64,000 bases of DNA from the NCBI RefSeq assembly GCF_000698125.1, contig NZ_BAXA01000001.1, positions 476,211 through 540,210 on the forward strand, written 5' to 3'. Below the pieces are notes generated by a model that did no database searches, was not told where the DNA came from, and saw only the letters and a list, made by a program, of their open reading frames with translations. The position numbers and the translations under genes are program-made. Shown here one piece after another: positions 18,908-28,905 of the stretch (positions are counted from its first letter, which is position 1; every line of letters begins with the position of its first letter). The stretch comes from Geomicrobium sp. JCM 19038. Its GTDB lineage: Bacteria; Bacillota; Bacilli; Bacillales; Marinococcaceae.

Positions 18908-21739
18908 ATGATGAATGATTTACTAAACTTTTGGACGATTGATGGTGCAATTTCGGATTGTAACGATGACGGAGTTCCAGATGGTATTGCCATTCGTGTT
19001 ACGGGTTGGAAAGAAGTCGGATTGCCGGAAGGTCTTATTGACTTTTCGGCACGTCTTGGTTATGAAACGTCGGCAATGAATCCAGATTTCCTATCAGAGA
19101 AGCCAACACGTTCTTCGTTCCATCTATCGATTGAAGGGGAACGTACCATTATTACGACAAAAGGAATTTGTGCGCCTACGAAAGAGGCAATGAGTGAAGC
19201 CCTTCGTTGGTTTGCAAGTGAATGGCCAAAGGCAAGTAGTGAAAGCGTGACGACCATTGAATTAAGAAGCGGTCAATATCGTTTAAACGAGGGTACTTGG
19301 CTTTTGGACGAGTCAGAAGGAGCCAATCATTCATGGCCACTTACTCCTGTTGAAGGCTTAAATGAATTATTTGAACAAAGCAATTACAATTCTGAACGAC
19401 GTTTGTCATCAATCGTTTATAGAGACTTCACGATTGAATTCGATCAAAAACTCGGTATAAATGCTTTCAAAGAGACTTGTTATTACGTTGCGAAACTGGG
19501 CATGTACAGTACGCACATTCAATTCCCAATTACTGGAGATGAGCGAACGTTCCATGTAACGATCCATCACGATCATCAGGCAATTGTAAATTTAGAAAAA
19601 CAACATCTTCTAGTGCGAGGAAATGAAGAAGAGGTTGTGTCATTTCTATATGCACTAAACCATGGGAATTTGAGAATTCCACGAGACGTGAAAGAAAAAC
19701 CAACTGATACGATTCTAAATGTTAAATGGGCAAACGAAGGTGAACGTTCAGAGATTGAGACGTTTGTGGACAAGGTATGGCAACCAAATGCATCCATTGA
19801 AGTCTTCATTTCTGAATCAAAATCGGTTCGAGATCACCTTAAACAGCTGTGGCTTTCCCAAGGAGCCAGTGATGTACACGTTCGGTCATCGTTTAAGCCT
19901 GGATTTCATTGGATTCAAGAAGAAATTCTTCCTCTTATTGGTGAAGCAAAGCATGTGACAATTGCTTGTTTGGAAGAATCCGGGGACGGTATGGAGATGC
20001 CGATCCGTTGGTTGCAAGAACTGTATCCAATCGATGAAATGATAGAAACAGACGAGAGAACTGTAGACGTTTCGATTAAGAAAGATTTAGAACATACGTA
20101 TGAGGTTAAAGCGTACGACCGAGAAAATCAGTTGATTGTGGATACGTACTTAGACGTACCAACGAGTCAAGTTCCGTATATTAACGAAAATTCTTGGTCT
20201 TACCCGACAACGAGTTATGTTGCCGTAGATGGTCAAAAACAGCTCGTCCAAAGCGATCGTGAACGGTTCTGGCGATATTACGTACAAGAAGTTTTGCCTA
20301 CCATTCATGAACAGCTTGATCTTGACGAACAATCTGGAATGACGAAGCCTCTCTTTCATTCCTTAACGCTGGATGTGACGATGAGTGAAGCAGAAACGAA
20401 GCTGGATTTTGAACATGAACGGATTTCCTCAATGGAAGCCCTACATGAAGATTTGTATTTTAACACGCTAGAATATTACCGTGAACTAGGGCTTCAAAGA
20501 AGTGGGATTGCTTGGAATACACCTGGTGCGGTGTTGCCTTTTATGCACGTCGTTGAAGGAAGCAAACCGAAAGCTACGATAACCGTTACTCGTTGGCAAG
20601 ACGTTCAAGAAGCAAACAGTCGATTTGTTCAATCGTTGTTTTTCAAAAATGATGAACTTTATTATGAAACAGATCAACACGTTCAGCGAAAAGTTACCTA
20701 TTCCAATGATTTAGAGGATGAACGAATTGTAGAAGCGGCAAAACAACCCGGTGTTTCTGCATTTGAAGTCTCTCGCTCATTTAACGGAAATCCAATTTAC
20801 GCTTTTGAGATTACTGCTGAAACAAATGCAAGTTGGCAAAGTGCACGTAAATTAAGCGTCTATAAGCCAACCATTTTAATTGAAACAGGTCACCATGCAA
20901 ACGAAGTGTCGAGTGTTCCAGCGTTGTATGAATTAATGAAACGCATCGATCAAGAAACATTAAAAGCAATTACAATCGTCGCAATTCCAGGCTCTAATCC
21001 TGATGGGACAGCTTTACATCAACAATTAATTAAAGAACATCCGGAATGGAAGCATCATGCGGCAAGGTTTAATGCAGTCGGTTTAGAGTTCAATCATTTT
21101 CGCTTTCAAGACAGTGTGTTTGGAGAAGCGATGAGCGCACCTGCACTGATTAATCGCTGGTTACCTGATGTTTATTTAGATAATCACGGCATCCCTGCAC
21201 ACGAATGGATTCAGCCGTTCGCAGGTTATAATAGTCCTCCGCGATTCCCAGTTTCTTACTGGCTCCCAAACGCGATGATGTATGGGATTGGTAAAGATGT
21301 CGTCGATCGTGATGAGCATCGCTTAATTCTTGATAAGGCGACGGTCTGGAGTTCAAAAGCAATCGGTGAAAATCAACGTTTGCACAATAAAAACAAACAG
21401 TGGCAATCTCGCATTAAACGGTATGCCTATCCTCATGTCGCAAAGCAATTTCCATTGCCGACTGTGCATGATATGATCTTTAATCGATGGGAAGAAAAGG
21501 GGAGTCGCGATTCTACTCATTACATTTACCGGTATCCAGAATTGTGTAGTTTAGAAATCGTTACAGAAGCGGCGGATGAGACAGTTTACGGTGACTGGTT
21601 AGATGACTGTGTAAATGGTCAACGATTGTTTAACGAGAGTATCATTGAAATGGTTGCTTCAACAAATCAAACGATCGAGAAAGAATCAACGTCTAAGAGT
21701 TTTGGGTTACGAAGAAGTCGACCGTTACGTATAAAATAG
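18908..21739 (+). CDS. Large M14-family zinc carboxypeptidase-like protein (943 residues)
   Basis: ATG 18908 follows AAAGGGG nine bases after the binding-protein stop; no signal peptide is seen, so it should be cytosolic. The C-terminal third carries a peptidase M14 core: H663-A-N-E666 as the HxxE zinc pair, IPGSNPDGTA, H760 in DNHGIP as third ligand, and E883 or E887 in LEIVTEA as the general base. The first 600 residues have no domain I recognise; they open with DCNDDGVPDG, which looks like a calcium-binding DxNxDG loop, and include repeated beta-rich segments. Coupled to a peptide receptor, it probably hydrolyses an imported peptide or amide. Substrate unknown. Confidence 0.8.
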   Translation: MMNDLLNFWTIDGAISDCNDDGVPDGIAIRVTGWKEVGLPEGLIDFSARLGYETSAMNPDFLSEKPTRSSFHLSIEGERTIITTKGICAPTKEAMSEALRWFASEWPKASSESVTTIELRSGQYRLNEGTWLLDESEGANHSWPLTPVEGLNELFEQSNYNSERRLSSIVYRDFTIEFDQKLGINAFKETCYYVAKLGMYSTHIQFPITGDERTFHVTIHHDHQAIVNLEKQHLLVRGNEEEVVSFLYALNHGNLRIPRDVKEKPTDTILNVKWANEGERSEIETFVDKVWQPNASIEVFISESKSVRDHLKQLWLSQGASDVHVRSSFKPGFHWIQEEILPLIGEAKHVTIACLEESGDGMEMPIRWLQELYPIDEMIETDERTVDVSIKKDLEHTYEVKAYDRENQLIVDTYLDVPTSQVPYINENSWSYPTTSYVAVDGQKQLVQSDRERFWRYYVQEVLPTIHEQLDLDEQSGMTKPLFHSLTLDVTMSEAETKLDFEHERISSMEALHEDLYFNTLEYYRELGLQRSGIAWNTPGAVLPFMHVVEGSKPKATITVTRWQDVQEANSRFVQSLFFKNDELYYETDQHVQRKVTYSNDLEDERIVEAAKQPGVSAFEVSRSFNGNPIYAFEITAETNASWQSARKLSVYKPTILIETGHHANEVSSVPALYELMKRIDQETLKAITIVAIPGSNPDGTALHQQLIKEHPEWKHHAARFNAVGLEFNHFRFQDSVFGEAMSAPALINRWLPDVYLDNHGIPAHEWIQPFAGYNSPPRFPVSYWLPNAMMYGIGKDVVDRDEHRLILDKATVWSSKAIGENQRLHNKNKQWQSRIKRYAYPHVAKQFPLPTVHDMIFNRWEEKGSRDSTHYIYRYPELCSLEIVTEAADETVYGDWLDDCVNGQRLFNESIIEMVASTNQTIEKESTSKSFGLRRSRPLRIK

Positions 21740-21740
21740 A

Positions 21741-21779
21741 AAAAAGCTAGGAGAGTCCAACGGACTTTCCTAGCTTTTT
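21741..21779. terminator. Bidirectional terminator between the M14 gene and katG
   Basis: AAAAAGCTAGGA and TCCTAGCTTTTT flank a GTCC/GGAC inner stem with A and T runs on either side. It serves the rightward peptidase transcript and the leftward katG transcript, whose stop is at 21794. Confidence 0.88.
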
Positions 21780-21793
21780 GAATTAGATTAAGC

Positions 21794-24045
<2,252 letters not shown>

Positions 24046-24072
24046 TTAGATACATCTACAACGACCACTAAA

Positions 24073-24101
24073 TTATAATCGTTATTATGTAATCATTATA
24101 A
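24073..24101 (-). promoter_or_regulatory. Two adjoining PerR-type boxes upstream of katG
   Basis: TTATAATCGTTATTA (24073-24087) and ATGTAATCATTATAA (24087-24101) each match 13 of 15 positions of the PerR consensus TTATAATnATTATAA and share one base. They lie 55-83 bases upstream of the katG start. A TATAAT on the katG strand (24079-24074) sits inside the nearer box, so binding would block the promoter. PerR control of katG is usual in bacilli; here it is inferred from the sites. Confidence 0.7.
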
Positions 24102-24221
24102 TAAAATATCGGCGAATTGAAAAGCATTAATTACTAGATTCACAACGAAACCTCGCTTTTTATCTCGCAAAAATGCTTAAAAGTCATGTGTTTATCACCC
24201 GTTAAGACGTATGAAAGCTTT

Positions 24222-24248
24222 AAAAAAACGAGAGCGTCTGTTCGTTTT
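24222..24248 (-). terminator. Probable terminator of the DnaA-domain gene
   Basis: Read leftward, AAAACGA pairs with TCGTTTT around a ten-base loop and runs into seven Ts. It lies about 75 bases past the stop of the leftward gene at 24322. The stem is short, so confidence is moderate. Confidence 0.5.
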
Positions 24249-24321
24249 ACTGTTATATACAAAAAGTCATTATCAATCAATGAGGATCAACTGACAATGA
24301 AAGTTTTTTAGAAAGTGAAGG

Positions 24322-24776
24322 TTAGTGTTCGGCTACGAGTTGATGTTGTTCAATCAGTTGGATGACATCATCTAATGAAACTTCCAAGCTATCAGCAATG
24401 TACTCAACGGGTAAATGCTTATTTAGCTTTAACTGTATTTGTTTTTTGAGAAGATCTTCAGCTCCTTGTTGATAAAGCTGTAGATCGAACGCTGTAGAAG
24501 TCTGAGATGTACGGATTGGTTCTTTCATTGAAGTATCTTGCACGACAAACGATAATTCATAAGGATGACCAGTAATCTCTTGAACAATCGAAGATAGAGC
24601 GCCTCGTAGCGGTCTGCTAACCAATCCTTTGCGAACTCGTTTGGTGCTTCGATAAACATCGTATTGTTTTCAATCGCATGAACGTTTGTCACTTTTAACC
24701 ATGTTTCGTAGCTTGGTTTACTTACGTGTGTTTTCACAGCACTCAATGTTTGTTTCCATATCTCCACCGTTTCCAT
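24322..24776 (-). CDS. Stand-alone DnaA domain I-like protein (one apparent frameshift)
   Basis: A protein of about 151 residues whose first 80 match the N-terminal domain of the replication initiator DnaA: IWKQTLSAVKTHVSKPSYET then WLKVTNVHAIENNTMFIEAP and NEFAKDWLADRYEALL. The AAA+ ATPase and DNA-binding domains are absent. ATG 24776 follows AAGGAGTG. The frame breaks near 24596-24601 (one missing base), after which it continues as SSIVQEITGHPYELSFVV, still DnaA-like, then a linker and a C-terminal helix-turn-helix-like segment KHLPVEYIADSLEVSLDDVI. Domain I of DnaA self-associates and binds the helicase and regulators such as SirA, so this protein could modulate initiation; that is inference. 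It is monocistronic. Confidence 0.75.
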
Positions 24777-24803
24777 TAACCGTTCACTCCTTACTTTTCT
24801 ATC

Positions 24804-24845
24804 AATACGTTACGTGAAAATCTTCCTTAATTGTACCATTTCATG
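24804..24845. repeat. Recurrent intergenic motif, copy 1 (with half-site)
   Basis: AATACGTTACGTGAAAAT (24804-24821) is followed after ten bases by TGTACCATTTCATG (24832-24845). Close copies of the first element occur at 56343, 57115 and 58681, and of the second at 57147. Here the pair lies 28 bases upstream of the DnaA-domain gene. Function unknown; a regulator binding site is one possibility. Confidence 0.5.
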
Positions 24846-24978
24846 AAAGAATCTTATAGATTGACTCCTTTTATAGAACAATGTTTCTAAATAGAAGGTA
24901 AGAAATATCGAACAACGTGCATAACCGAAGTCTACAATCATACGTATAAACTGAAGGACGATCCTTCGGAGGGATACG

Positions 24979-25557
24979 ATGAAAAAAACGACATCTTACT
25001 TTAATGACCTTATTGATTCTCAAGTGATTGCAGCGATTAGCCATAAAGAAAAAATTACGAAAGCCATTCAAAGTGATTGCAATGTCGCTTTCTTATTAAC
25101 CGGAGATTTAATCGTATTGCCGGAGTATGTTGAACAACTGAAACGAGCAAATATGCACGTTTTTGTTCACTTAGACTTTATCGAAGGGTTAGCCAATGAT
25201 AAAAGCGCGATTGAATATGTCGCAAAAATGGTACGCCCAACTGGCATTATTACGACAAAAAGTCACCTTATAAAATGGGCAAAAAAACAGAACTTGTTAA
25301 CGATTCAACGCTTGTTCGTTCTGGATCGAAATGCAGTAAAGAAGGGTATTGCGATGGTTCGTGATTCTGATCCGGATGCAATTGAAATCTTACCGGGAAT
25401 TATCCCGAAAGTAATTAAGCAATATCTTGCATCAAGCAAGCTCCCAATCATCGCAGGTGGCCTTGTTGACCAAGAAGCTGAAGTATACGAAGCTCTTGAA
25501 GCTGGGGTGTTGGCTGTGTCAACTGGAGAAGATCCCCTTTGGAAAATGGGTGTATAA
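24979..25557 (+). CDS. glpP: Glycerol-3-phosphate-responsive antiterminator GlpP
   Basis: A 192-residue RNA-binding antiterminator that, with glycerol-3-phosphate bound, lets RNA polymerase pass leader terminators of glycerol genes. ATG 24979 follows CGGAGGGA, which is preceded by a small GAAGGA/TCCTTC hairpin. The family pattern is clear: FLLTGDL, HLDFIEGL near residue 74, GIITTKSHLIKWAKK near 93, LFVLDRNAVKKGI near 112, DAIEILPGIIPKVI near 138 and IIAGGLVDQEAE near 162. TTGACT at 24861 may be its -35 box. It precedes glpQ and an ABC transporter, both with terminator-like leaders, so its targets are probably right here. Confidence 0.93.
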   Translation: MKKTTSYFNDLIDSQVIAAISHKEKITKAIQSDCNVAFLLTGDLIVLPEYVEQLKRANMHVFVHLDFIEGLANDKSAIEYVAKMVRPTGIITTKSHLIKWAKKQNLLTIQRLFVLDRNAVKKGIAMVRDSDPDAIEILPGIIPKVIKQYLASSKLPIIAGGLVDQEAEVYEALEAGVLAVSTGEDPLWKMGV

Positions 25558-25567
25558 CCCTTATCAT
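25539..25567 (+). promoter_or_regulatory. Probable sigma-A promoter of glpQ
   Basis: TTGGAA (25539-25544) and TATCAT (25562-25567) are 17 bases apart. The promoter overlaps the end of glpP. Transcription would start near 25574, just before the cre site and the leader hairpin. Confidence 0.6.
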
Positions 25568-25577
25568 ACAACTGAAT

Positions 25578-25590
25578 AGAAGCGCTTTCA
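25578..25590 (+). promoter_or_regulatory. cre site (CcpA binding) upstream of glpQ
   Basis: AGAAGCGCTTTCA fits the catabolite-responsive element core (AAnCGnTTTCA) closely. Lying just after the expected transcription start, it would let CcpA block glpQ when a preferred sugar is present. Confidence 0.65.
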
Positions 25591-25603
25591 AAGGTAGAGA
25601 TGA

Positions 25604-25656
25604 GGAGACACCTTAGAGAGGCATAGGCAATCCCTATGGCTTTTTATGGTGTTTTC
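25604..25656 (+). promoter_or_regulatory. glpQ leader with terminator-like hairpin, likely GlpP target
   Basis: GGAGACACC (25604-25612) pairs with GGTGTTTTC (25648-25656), including two G-U pairs, and encloses CATAGG/CCTATG (25622-25627 with 25633-25638). TTTC follows. The segment starts with GGTAGAGA, as does the leader before the ABC operon at 26642, and both have the GAGAC(G)ACC arm. This pattern fits a GlpP-controlled antitermination leader. Confidence 0.6.
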
Positions 25657-25721
25657 TTTCGTGTGTAAGGAGGTGAACGGAACAAACGTACCAATCATTT
25701 ATTTAGAAGGGAGAACTGAAA

Positions 25722-26550
25722 ATGAAGACGATGAAGAAAATTTTAGCATGTGGGGTACTTGGGGTTTTGTTATTACCTCAAACTCAAGGTTTCGCACAAG
25801 TTACGACAAACGGGGATGATGTTACGAATGTCGCACACCGTGTGCATCAGGACACGCACCAGAAAACACGATCGCAGCCTTTGATAAAGCCGTTGAGATT
25901 GGTGCGGATTACATTGAAGTAGACGTTCATATGAGTAAAAACAATGAGGTTGTCGTCATTCACGATGCAACGGTAAACCGAACAACAGATGGTGAAGTAG
26001 AGTGAACGACTTTACATTGCGTGAGTTGCGCCAGCTGGATGCAGGCAGTTGGTTTAGCGACGAATATAAGGGAGAGCAAATTCCTACACTTGGAGAAGTA
26101 TTAGACCGCTACCTCGGTGAGATTGGCATTTTAATTGAAGTCAAGGACCCTGCTAACTATAACAATATGGAACGGTTTGTCGCAATTGAACTGATTAAAC
26201 GTCAGCTTCGAAAGCCAACGGATGAAGAAGTAATCGTTCAATCATTTGATCATGCTTCAATGGAGCGATTCCATAACATTCTTCCAGACGTTCCAATCGG
26301 GGTATTAGTGAGCAATAATCCGAATGGTATTAGTGATGAACAGTTAAAAGCTTTCCAAACGTATGCGGATTATACGAACCCGAACCATCTTATGGTTGAT
26401 CAAGACCTAGTAACACGTATTCAAGATCATGGAATGCAAATCTCTACGTGGACAGTCAATGATCCTAACCGAATGGAAGAGTTGGTTGAGTATGGTGTTG
26501 ATGGAATCATTACAGACTTTCCAGATCGTTTACAAGACGTGCTGCAATAG
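25722..26550 (+). CDS. glpQ: Secreted glycerophosphodiester phosphodiesterase (two apparent frameshifts)
   Basis: Hydrolyses glycerophosphodiesters to glycerol-3-phosphate and an alcohol outside the cell. ATG 25722 follows AAGGGAG; the signal peptide ends near GFAQ. Restoring one G at 25842 gives [18 protein letters not shown], and one G at 25997 gives TTDGEGRVNDFTL; both are the canonical GDPD catalytic segments, including the [17 protein letters not shown] block. The repaired protein is 276 residues with the C-terminal [20 protein letters not shown] and DGIITDFPD intact. Its product glycerol-3-phosphate is the GlpP effector and a possible substrate for the next transporter and phosphatase. 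Confidence 0.9.
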
Positions 26551-26640
26551 TGTCTAGTCGTAAATCTCGAAAAAAAGGTAAATAATCTCTTAATGATTGT
26601 CATAGGTTAATAGTAGTTACACTTCGATAAATAATTAATA

Positions 26641-26710
26641 GGGTAGAGACATGATGAGACGACCCGACAAACAAAACTCGACCTTTGTTTGTGTTGGTCG
26701 TCTTTCTTTA
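26641..26710 (+). promoter_or_regulatory. Leader with strong terminator before the ABC operon, likely GlpP target
   Basis: A long hairpin: AGACGACC (26657-26664) with GGTCGTCT (26696-26703), plus ACAAACAAA (26667-26675) with TTTGTTTGT (26684-26692), followed by TTCTTT. It stands only 30 bases before the binding-protein start, so it would stop the operon unless opened. Like the glpQ leader it begins GGTAGAGA and uses a GAGACGACC arm, arguing for the same control. Confidence 0.7.
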
Positions 26711-26732
26711 TCAGAAAAAGGGGGATCGATTC

Positions 26733-27752
26733 ATGAAAAAGATGAAACGCTCATTATGGTTCGTCGGTATGGGATCATTTGTGGTTTTAAGTGCATGTGG
26801 TAGTGGAGATTCAGAAGATGATGTTGGCACAATTACGCTTTACTCACCAGAAACGCCAGATATGTCGGCAGAATTAGCTGAAGCTTTTGAAGAAGAGTAC
26901 GGAGGTACTGTGAATGTTGAGTATGCAGGCACGAATGTGCTTGTAAACCAAATGCTTGCAGAACAAGACAACCCTCAGGCAGATGTATGGTATGGCGGTG
27001 GTGGGTTTATGCCGTTCGAATCAGCCGTTGAAATGGGAATCTTGGAAGCGTATCAACCAGAAGCAGCAAGCGATTGGGAAGTTTATGAAAACGATATCAA
27101 AATGAGGCATGAAGATTGGATGTATACAGGCATCGAATTGTTCGCACTTGGATTCTCTTACAATCCTGAACTCGTATCTGAGGAGGAATTACCACAAACG
27201 TGGGATGACTTACTCGATCCAAGGTGGGAAGGCGAAATACAAATGCCAAACCCAGCTGCTTCAGGAACAGCCACGCTACTCGTACTCAGTCAACTCCTTG
27301 CTAAAGGGGAAGAAGAAGGTTGGGAATACTTTGACCAACTCGTTGAGCAAATGAGTGCAATGCCAGACTCCGGACTTGCGCCAACGCAAGCGGCTGCTTC
27401 TGGTGAAGCTTCAATCGGAATTGGATTTGACTTTATGGCGTATCAAATGAAAGAGCGTGGAGAATCGATTGATTTTCACGTTCCTGAGAGCACGCCAGTA
27501 CTCGTGAATCCTGCGACGCTTATAGCGAACGGACCGAATCCAGAAGGTGGGCAGAAGTTTATTGAATTTTTACTATCGGAAAAAGGACAGCAAATTAAAG
27601 CCGATTGGGGTCATATTCCACTTCATCCAGACGTCGAGTCCCAAACGCCTCTCAATGCAGAAGCGCTAAAAGATCATGCAATGGAACTTGATGTAGATTG
27701 GATTATCGAAAACTATGATGATGCTAGAAACGAGTGGCAACAACGGTATTAA
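26733..27752 (+). CDS. ABC transporter binding lipoprotein, AfuA/FbpA/PhnS superfamily
   Basis: A 339-residue extracytoplasmic receptor. ATG 26733 follows AGGGGGA; lipobox LSAC and a short acidic linker come next. The opening TITLYSPETPDMSAELAEAF, ADVWYGGG near residue 88, PNPAASGTA near 171 and the later GIGFDFMAYQ are typical of receptors annotated as ferric iron, 2-aminoethylphosphonate or, in the AfuA branch, sugar-phosphate binders. The two Tyr residues that hold iron in FbpA are not evident. Given glpP and glpQ upstream and a phosphatase downstream, an organic phosphate such as glycerol-3-phosphate or a glycerophosphodiester is my preferred ligand. Confidence 0.82.
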   Translation: MKKMKRSLWFVGMGSFVVLSACGSGDSEDDVGTITLYSPETPDMSAELAEAFEEEYGGTVNVEYAGTNVLVNQMLAEQDNPQADVWYGGGGFMPFESAVEMGILEAYQPEAASDWEVYENDIKMRHEDWMYTGIELFALGFSYNPELVSEEELPQTWDDLLDPRWEGEIQMPNPAASGTATLLVLSQLLAKGEEEGWEYFDQLVEQMSAMPDSGLAPTQAAASGEASIGIGFDFMAYQMKERGESIDFHVPESTPVLVNPATLIANGPNPEGGQKFIEFLLSEKGQQIKADWGHIPLHPDVESQTPLNAEALKDHAMELDVDWIIENYDDARNEWQQRY

Positions 27753-27796
27753 AGAAGTTCTGTCGTCATTAATTTCAGTAAAGGTGTGAGGGCAAT

Positions 27797-28905
27797 ATGG
27801 GTTCTGTAACTGTGAAAGGATTAGTCAAACAATATAGCGACGTCCCCGCACTAAAAGGGTGGATTTAAACATCCGAGAAGGGGAGTTTTACGCCCTTCTC
27901 GGGCCTTCTGGATGTGGTAAAACGACAACGATGCGTTGCATTGCTGGTTTTGAGGACATTACAGAAGGCGACATTTATATTGGAGAACAACGGGTAAATG
28001 ATGTCGCTGCCAATCGGCGTAATTGCGGGATGGTGTTTCAAAGCTATGCGTTGTTTCCTCATTATAATGTGTTTGAAAATGTGGCTTACAGTTTAACGGT
28101 TCGAGACCTTTATCGAGGTTCGTATGGAAAGCGAGTGAAGAGTTTTGCGCGCTTAATGAGCCGAAAGCTCGGAAAACCACCGAAAGAACTTTATCAAAAG
28201 GTTATGGATGCCTTGCAAACGGTTGAACTGAATCACTTAGCTGAACGTGGCGTCGGCGAATTGTCTGGGGGGCAACAACAACGAGTTGCATTAGCACGAG
28301 CACTCGTTATGGAACCAGCAGTATTATTAATGGATGAACCGCTATCAAACTTAGATAAAAAGTTGCGGAACACCATGCGCACAACGATCCGAAACATTCA
28401 ACAAGAAATCGGCATTACGACGATCTTTGTTACACACGACCAAGAAGAAGCGATGAGTATGGCAGATCGCATCGCGGTTATGAAAGATGGAGAAATTGTC
28501 CAACAAGCAACACCAACTGAGTTGTATGGAAAACCGTTAACCCCGTTTGTTGCTGATTTTGTCGGCTCATCTAACCTTTATGATGCGACGGTAATAGGTG
28601 AACGGCAAGTAAAGATCAACGATCAATTTGTTGTTCATACGAACGGAGTAACAGCGAGTAATGAAGCAAAAGTGTTAATTCGCCCAGAAGGCATTAAAAT
28701 TCTTCGCGAACGTCACGAGAGTACAAATGTGATTGAAGGGCAAGTAACGATGAGTACGTATTTCGGTCCGAACATTCGTTACGATGTAAATGTCGGAGAA
28801 GCAACAGTTGTCGTTGAACAAGAATTCGAACCCGGGATTCCGGTCTATGATCAAGGAGATCATCTTTTTCTTCATATTCCTGAAGAAAGGGTGCTACTTC
28901 TATGA
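27797..28905 (+). CDS. ABC transporter ATP-binding protein (FbpC/PotA type, one apparent frameshift)
   Basis: The ATPase of the importer. ATG 27797 follows AGGTGTGAGGG and encodes a normal N-terminus (VTVKGLVKQYSDVPALKG); the frame breaks at GGG 27857-27859 and a fourth G joins it to VDLNIREGEFYALLGPSGCG. Walker A GPSGCGKTT, Q-loop, signature LSGGQQQRVALARAL and Walker B VLLMDEPLS are present, followed by a C-terminal TOBE-like domain. The repaired protein has 369 residues. A Lys/Arg-rich insertion (YRGSYGKRVKSFARLMSRKL) lies between Q-loop and signature. Its stop overlaps the permease start. Confidence 0.9.
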
